From contig CAKMPP010000111.1 of the NCBI GenBank assembly GCA_927911475.1, forward strand, positions 1-9,577: 9,577 nucleotides of DNA, given 5' to 3'. This DNA is from an uncultured Solobacterium sp. GTDB taxonomy: Bacteria; Bacillota_I; Bacilli_A; Erysipelotrichales; Erysipelotrichaceae. Below, piece by piece: positions 6,360 through 9,577 of this stretch; position 1 is the stretch's first letter; the number at the start of each line of letters is the position of its first letter. The notes beneath the pieces are model-generated. The model was not told the DNA's origin. It made no database searches and saw only the letters and a list, made by a program, of their open reading frames with translations. Both the position numbers and the translations under genes were made by a program.

Positions 6360-8162
6360 TTAATTGCTTGTAAATGTTAATAATGTACCATTTTGGTCCG
6401 CAACCCATTGGTTGTCTTGAATGCAGTACCAAGTATATCCATCTGCTTGTTTTGTTTCTTTTACGTAGAACTTTTGTCCACTTGCGGCAGTACCTACAAC
6501 TGCACCATTAACACTTGGTGTACTTCTAATATTTAACGCATCTACCTTAATTGTAACTGTTCCAGTCGTAGTGCCAGTCGTTTTGGAATCCGTAGTCGAT
6601 TCAGTATTGGCTGGTGTATTCTCAGTTGGAATTGGTTGTCCATTCATCATGAGATTATATTGATACTGATATGCATTCTTCTCTGCTTGGTCTGGATAAA
6701 CAACAGATAGTTGTTCATTTGGTGCAGAGGCTGTATATTCCATACCATCCACACCACCAACATGAGCTGTGATAATTTCCCACTTAATACCTTCATCAAG
6801 TGTCTGTGCAGCTAACTGATTAATCTTAGATACATCCACATTTGTTAAGAAGGAACCTGCAAGTGAATCCAAGATTCCTGCAAAATTTGGAATCATTGCT
6901 GGACTTGTTAGTTTTTCAATGATTGCTTTTAATACAATCTGTTGATGTGCATTTCGTCCTAAATCGCCATCTGGTAAGTTATATCTCTCACGCACATATT
7001 CGAGTGCCATTGTAGAGTCTAATGTAATTTCCCCAGCAGGGAAGTAATTACCTGTCCAATAGCCTGTGAATTCATAAGGATTGTAAACTGTAACACCACC
7101 CAACTTATCAATAATATTCAAGAATGTTGAGAAGTTTACAATGAGATAATCTTCTGCGTTTGTACCATAGTAGTTATTAATTGTATCTACTGCATTCTGT
7201 ACACCCATAACACCCGCATGCGTTAACTTATCATATCCGCCAAGCGCTACGTTAGGTACATATGAATCACGTGCAAACGAACCAATTAAAATCTGACGTG
7301 TCTTTGGATTAACAGTAACCATCATATTTACGTCGAAACGACCCTCTGGTAGTAACTCTCCGTAATCATCATTACCACCAACAAACACCGTAAATGGAGC
7401 AGTATCAGCAGCCTTAGGCTTCTTTACGACCTCCGCTTCAATATCAATAGTCGCAAGAACTACTGTCTCATTTTCAAAATTACTAAACTTTTCATAATTC
7501 TTTAAAGCTGACTTATATGTTGTATTAATGAGGAGGGCTGAAACTTCGTTATTATAGAGAGCCTCAACCGCATTAATGATTGTCTTTCTCTTATCAAATT
7601 TGAGTTTTGTTTCAAGGGTCTCATCAATCCAAGCAATCGCTCTTTCCTGGTTCTTTTGATCAGAAGCAGATTGTGCTGCGATTGTTTTATCGAAGTAATC
7701 CTTGATTTTATCTGAAGTTGTTGTGTCTTGGAACACATCTTTATGTTGTTCCTTATATTCTGATTTCAACGCAACAATTTCATAATGTGTTGTATTGGAA
7801 GCGTTATTTGCATTTAATACATTCATTAAACTTCGGTTTGTATTGTAGATATAAACCGAAGAAATAGTAAATGCCACTGCTAAAATGGCATTGAATGCCA
7901 ATACAACATAATTCTTTCTGGATTTTTTCTTTACGATTCTTCCATCCTCTTTTTGTAGCTTTCTATACTTAAAACGCAGTAAAGAAAGAATCAAAGCGAA
8001 CATTGCAATCGCTAATGATCCAACAATAATCATTGCTCTCCAGCGAAGCGGAAGGAAGGCTAATCTAAAAACAACTGTATCAAACAGAATACACCCTACG
8101 AAAGCAATTAACCAAGTCACTAAGGAAATATTCACTTTTTTCTTTTTCTTTTTATCTGACAT
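6360..8162 (-). CDS. LytR-CpsA-Psr (LCP) family attachment protein with C-terminal SH3b domain
   Basis: This 600-residue membrane protein is expected to transfer the finished polymer from undecaprenyl pyrophosphate to the cell wall. A lysine-rich N-terminus (MSDKKKKKK) precedes three hydrophobic segments at about 12-33, 42-62 and 85-105. Residues 110-250 form an extracytoplasmic region comparable in position to the accessory domain of streptococcal Cps2A. The LCP domain runs from about 255 to 480, with FTVFVGGNDDYG at 257-268, RFDVNMMVTVNP at 275-286, SFARDSYVP at 295-303, and ALEYVRERYNLPDGDLGRNA near 386-405, which carries conserved arginines. A Thr/Ser-rich linker at about 512-536 leads to a bacterial SH3 domain at about 537-596 (VDALNIRSTPSVNGAVVG). 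I chose the start at 8162, with GGAG 7 bases upstream; the frame is open to 8207, but that part would overlap the promoter. It is probably the first gene of the operon. Confidence 0.92.
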   Translation of the reverse strand: MSDKKKKKKVNISLVTWLIAFVGCILFDTVVFRLAFLPLRWRAMIIVGSLAIAMFALILSLLRFKYRKLQKEDGRIVKKKSRKNYVVLAFNAILAVAFTISSVYIYNTNRSLMNVLNANNASNTTHYEIVALKSEYKEQHKDVFQDTTTSDKIKDYFDKTIAAQSASDQKNQERAIAWIDETLETKLKFDKRKTIINAVEALYNNEVSALLINTTYKSALKNYEKFSNFENETVVLATIDIEAEVVKKPKAADTAPFTVFVGGNDDYGELLPEGRFDVNMMVTVNPKTRQILIGSFARDSYVPNVALGGYDKLTHAGVMGVQNAVDTINNYYGTNAEDYLIVNFSTFLNIIDKLGGVTVYNPYEFTGYWTGNYFPAGEITLDSTMALEYVRERYNLPDGDLGRNAHQQIVLKAIIEKLTSPAMIPNFAGILDSLAGSFLTNVDVSKINQLAAQTLDEGIKWEIITAHVGGVDGMEYTASAPNEQLSVVYPDQAEKNAYQYQYNLMMNGQPIPTENTPANTESTTDSKTTGTTTGTVTIKVDALNIRSTPSVNGAVVGTAASGQKFYVKETKQADGYTWYCIQDNQWVADQNGTLLTFTSN

Positions 8163-8193
8163 ATGTCTACTCCAGTTAAATTTTACCATAGTG

Positions 8194-8223
8194 ATTATAC
8201 AACACATCGCTGTATAACAAAAA
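8194..8223 (-). promoter_or_regulatory. Sigma-A-type promoter for the LCP-led operon
   Basis: The minus strand has a perfect TATAAT at 8194-8199. The -35 element is either TTGTTA at 8215-8220 (15-base spacer) or TTTTTG at 8218-8223 (18-base spacer). The predicted transcript would begin near 8187, leaving a leader of about 25 bases that contains the GGAG site before the ATG at 8162. The position right after the upstream gene's stop supports a new transcription unit here. Confidence 0.6.
8195..8217 (-). promoter_or_regulatory. Inverted repeat across the promoter, possible operator
   Basis: Perfect 7-base arms TTATACA and TGTATAA are separated by 9 bases. One arm overlaps the -10 box and the other overlaps or abuts the -35 element. 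A dimeric repressor bound here would block RNA polymerase. The regulator is unknown, and part of the arm match is simply the -10 sequence itself. Confidence 0.4.
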
Positions 8224-8231
8224 TCACCTAT

Positions 8232-8251
8232 TTATTTCACATTATCTCACA
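8232..8251 (-). repeat. Tandem 10-base direct repeat upstream of the promoter
   Basis: The minus strand reads TGTGAGATAA directly followed by TGTGAAATAA, with one mismatch. The pair ends 8 bases upstream of the 18-spacer -35 element. A 10-base period places both copies on the same face of the helix, an arrangement common for response-regulator binding. No regulator is identified. Confidence 0.45.
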
Positions 8252-8275
8252 AATTTAAACTCCACCTTTATTCGG

Positions 8276-9430
8276 TTAAGAGTCAGCATTTTTCTCAGGT
8301 TCATTTAGGTAGAATAGAGTTATCCATAATACCCAGAATAAAGCTTGACGATAGTTAACTAAAAACATACTCTCTATCAATATTGTTATAAAGCAAACCA
8401 AGCTTACCGCATTTAGCCCCTTCAATCTCTTTTTAAACCATCCCATCAATATTGCGAATGGTATAAGTCCGTAAGAGAAGAATAGATTAATGAACGAGGA
8501 ATGTATCTCATTAACCGGTTCCGGATAATAACGTTCGTAATTTCCTTCTCCGGCACCATATATAAAGTATTCAGGGTAATTAATAATTTTCTCTGCTGCA
8601 CGCTCACGTAATATATCTTTAATTCCATCTGCATAGATTATGTTATAGATTTTATAGCGGATGCGATTTACAGTTGTATACTCAACATCTTCAATACGGA
8701 AATCCGAAGTTGGGATGAAATAATAAACAACTCCAGTTGTAGTCAAAATTAACATCATACAAAGGATAACTTTATTAACACGGAACTTTTCGCCAATAAA
8801 TCGAAGCAAAGCTAGAGTATATAGAACTGCAAGTCCCAATAAAGCAGCTAATGATTTACTCTGAATAATAAGAAATATACCCATTGCACTTGTAATTGGA
8901 AACAGATATGTATCCACCTTCTCGTGCTTCGTCAAATATGCAAACAAAAGAACAATGAATATATAGAAACCAAATTGATTAGGGTCCGTAAAAGTTCCCG
9001 TATATCTTGTGGCTCCTTCTTCCCAAAGTTCGTAATATATCCTACCTAGACCACTAGAATAAATCAGAAATTGAATCATTAAATTTGCATATAATACATA
9101 TCGAATTTTATCTATTAATTCCTTATTAATCCCACTATCATAGGAATAGACTACAACTCCCATATATACAAGATATAATGATGAGAATAAAAATCTTGGG
9201 TCTGGAACCACCTTATGATAAAAAGCATTTATCATAATTGCCAAGACTAAAAATATATAAAATAATTTATTCTTCTTTATGTTTGGTATTAAAACCTCTG
9301 CTTTAAAATCTCTATATACCGTGCAAAAAAAATAGAGCATGAGAAAACCATCTGCAGGCTGAACTTGCCCCGATGCTCTGACATAAAACGGACGTAATAA
9401 TATAAATAAAAGTAATAGGATATTTGTCAT
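8276..9430 (-). CDS. O-antigen polymerase/ligase-like integral membrane protein (Wzy/WzyC type)
   Basis: This 384-residue protein is largely hydrophobic, with roughly ten membrane segments. The most extensive hydrophilic part, about residues 241-312, probably faces outside. RYTGTFTDPNQFGFY at 142-156 matches the conserved G-x-F-x-D-PN-x-F motif of the Wzy/WaaL superfamily. YGAGEGNYERYY at 291-302 followed by EIHSSFINLFFSYGLIP at 308-324 corresponds to the later conserved block with the His-Ser pair. NYRQALFW at 359-366 closes the domain. Such proteins polymerise lipid-linked repeat units on the outer face of the membrane or ligate the polymer. The start at 9430 has only a weak GAGAG site, but it fits a first membrane helix beginning MTNILLLLFILLRPFY. 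It lies upstream of a promoter, so it may end a preceding transcription unit of the same locus. Which of polymerase or ligase it is cannot be decided here. Confidence 0.85.
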   Translation of the reverse strand: MTNILLLLFILLRPFYVRASGQVQPADGFLMLYFFCTVYRDFKAEVLIPNIKKNKLFYIFLVLAIMINAFYHKVVPDPRFLFSSLYLVYMGVVVYSYDSGINKELIDKIRYVLYANLMIQFLIYSSGLGRIYYELWEEGATRYTGTFTDPNQFGFYIFIVLLFAYLTKHEKVDTYLFPITSAMGIFLIIQSKSLAALLGLAVLYTLALLRFIGEKFRVNKVILCMMLILTTTGVVYYFIPTSDFRIEDVEYTTVNRIRYKIYNIIYADGIKDILRERAAEKIINYPEYFIYGAGEGNYERYYPEPVNEIHSSFINLFFSYGLIPFAILMGWFKKRLKGLNAVSLVCFITILIESMFLVNYRQALFWVLWITLFYLNEPEKNADS

Positions 9431-9453
9431 AGTTCTCTCATTCTATCTTATAA

Positions 9454-9482
9454 ATTTTAGACTATTCCTGTTAAATGAGCAA
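9454..9482 (-). promoter_or_regulatory. Weak candidate promoter before the polymerase gene
   Basis: The minus strand has TTGCTC at 9477-9482, a 17-base spacer, and TAAAAT at 9454-9459, about 24 bases before the ATG at 9430. The -10 is good and the -35 is poor. AT-rich sequence gives such matches by chance. Confidence 0.25.
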
Positions 9483-9489
9483 CCGTAAA

Positions 9490-9577
9490 TCAACTAGACC
9501 AATCACCTTTTGAGCAATTCCATCTAGTATTCTTTAAGAAAATTTTTCTTCTTATAATTAAGATACTAAACCAATAC
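9490..9577 (-). CDS. Possible 3' end of an unidentified upstream gene
   Basis: One minus-strand frame is open from the window edge through 28 codons to a TGA at 9490-9492. The other two stop within six codons of the edge. The translation begins YWFSILIIRRKIF, which looks like the end of a membrane helix followed by basic residues, and then contains two Trp and a Cys. An open stretch this short can occur by chance, so this is a weak call. If real, it lies 59 bases upstream of the polymerase gene and would extend the polysaccharide locus beyond the window. Confidence 0.3.
   Translation of the reverse strand, partial: YWFSILIIRRKIFLKNTRWNCSKGDWSS

Noticed and set aside
7502..7738. A 78-codon minus-strand open frame inside the LCP gene.
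   Set aside because: It overlaps the LCP accessory region in another frame, and its Lys/Arg/Gln/Ser-rich translation has no family features.
8163..8207. Earlier in-frame start of the LCP protein adding 15 residues (MCCIITMVKFNWSRH).
   Set aside because: It has no ribosome binding site and would be placed upstream of the predicted transcript start, whereas the ATG at 8162 has GGAG 7 bases away and a Lys-rich cytoplasmic start.
8224..8275. Possible rho-independent terminator after the polymerase gene.
   Set aside because: No GC-containing hairpin followed by a T run is visible on the minus strand, so read-through into the LCP operon remains possible.
9535..9563. Short inverted repeats such as AAGAAAA/TTTTCTT and TCTTA/TAAGA near the window end, considered as a terminator.
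   Set aside because: The stems are 5-7 A/T pairs with no GC core and no clean T tract after them, and they lie inside a possible open frame; such repeats are expected in AT-rich DNA.

Overview
The window is part of a capsular or exopolysaccharide locus of the Wzx/Wzy type. It most likely comes from a low-GC Gram-positive bacterium (Bacillota). The evidence is the AT-rich sequence, strong GGAGG ribosome binding sites 4-7 bases before most starts, an LCP-family attachment protein with a C-terminal SH3b domain, and a short CapA/CpsC-type Wzz protein. An Erysipelotrichia-like source is only a guess. Every gene I can support lies on the minus strand, so transcription runs from high to low coordinates.

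Layout in order of transcription: (a) 9490-9577, possible 3' tail of an unidentified gene; (b) 8276-9430, a polytopic O-antigen polymerase/ligase-like protein; (c) 8163-8275, a gap holding a good promoter, a dyad across it and a tandem 10-bp repeat just upstream; (d) 6360-8162, the LCP protein; (e) 5519-6347, an NAD-dependent epimerase/4-ketoreductase-like SDR broken at an A8 tract; (f) 4838-5497, Wzz; (g) 2903-4810, a membrane-anchored nucleotide-sugar 4,6-dehydratase of the CapD/PglF/WbpM type, now in three pieces; (h) 2235-2878, a short PglC/EpsL-like phosphoglycosyl transferase in two pieces; (i) 1086-2222, a GT4 glycosyltransferase; (j) 252-1070, a GT2 glycosyltransferase; (k) 1-262, the start of a second polymerase-like membrane protein that leaves the window. 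Genes (d) to (k) are separated by about 10-30 bases or overlap, so they look like one operon starting at the promoter near 8190.

Inferred division of labour: the dehydratase and the SDR make a UDP-2-acetamido-2,6-dideoxyhexose; the phosphoglycosyl transferase puts it on undecaprenyl phosphate; the GT4 and GT2 enzymes extend the unit; a Wzy protein polymerises it; Wzz sets chain length; the LCP protein attaches the polymer to the wall. No flippase, tyrosine kinase or phosphatase is visible here.

The most striking feature is not a new system. Four genes carry five clear single-base frameshifts plus one probable one, and each can be repaired by adding or removing one base, which restores conserved motifs. 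Their number, and their mix of +1 and -1 changes mostly at short homopolymers, fits sequencing or assembly error better than decay. I see no RNA gene, CRISPR array, transposase or insertion sequence.
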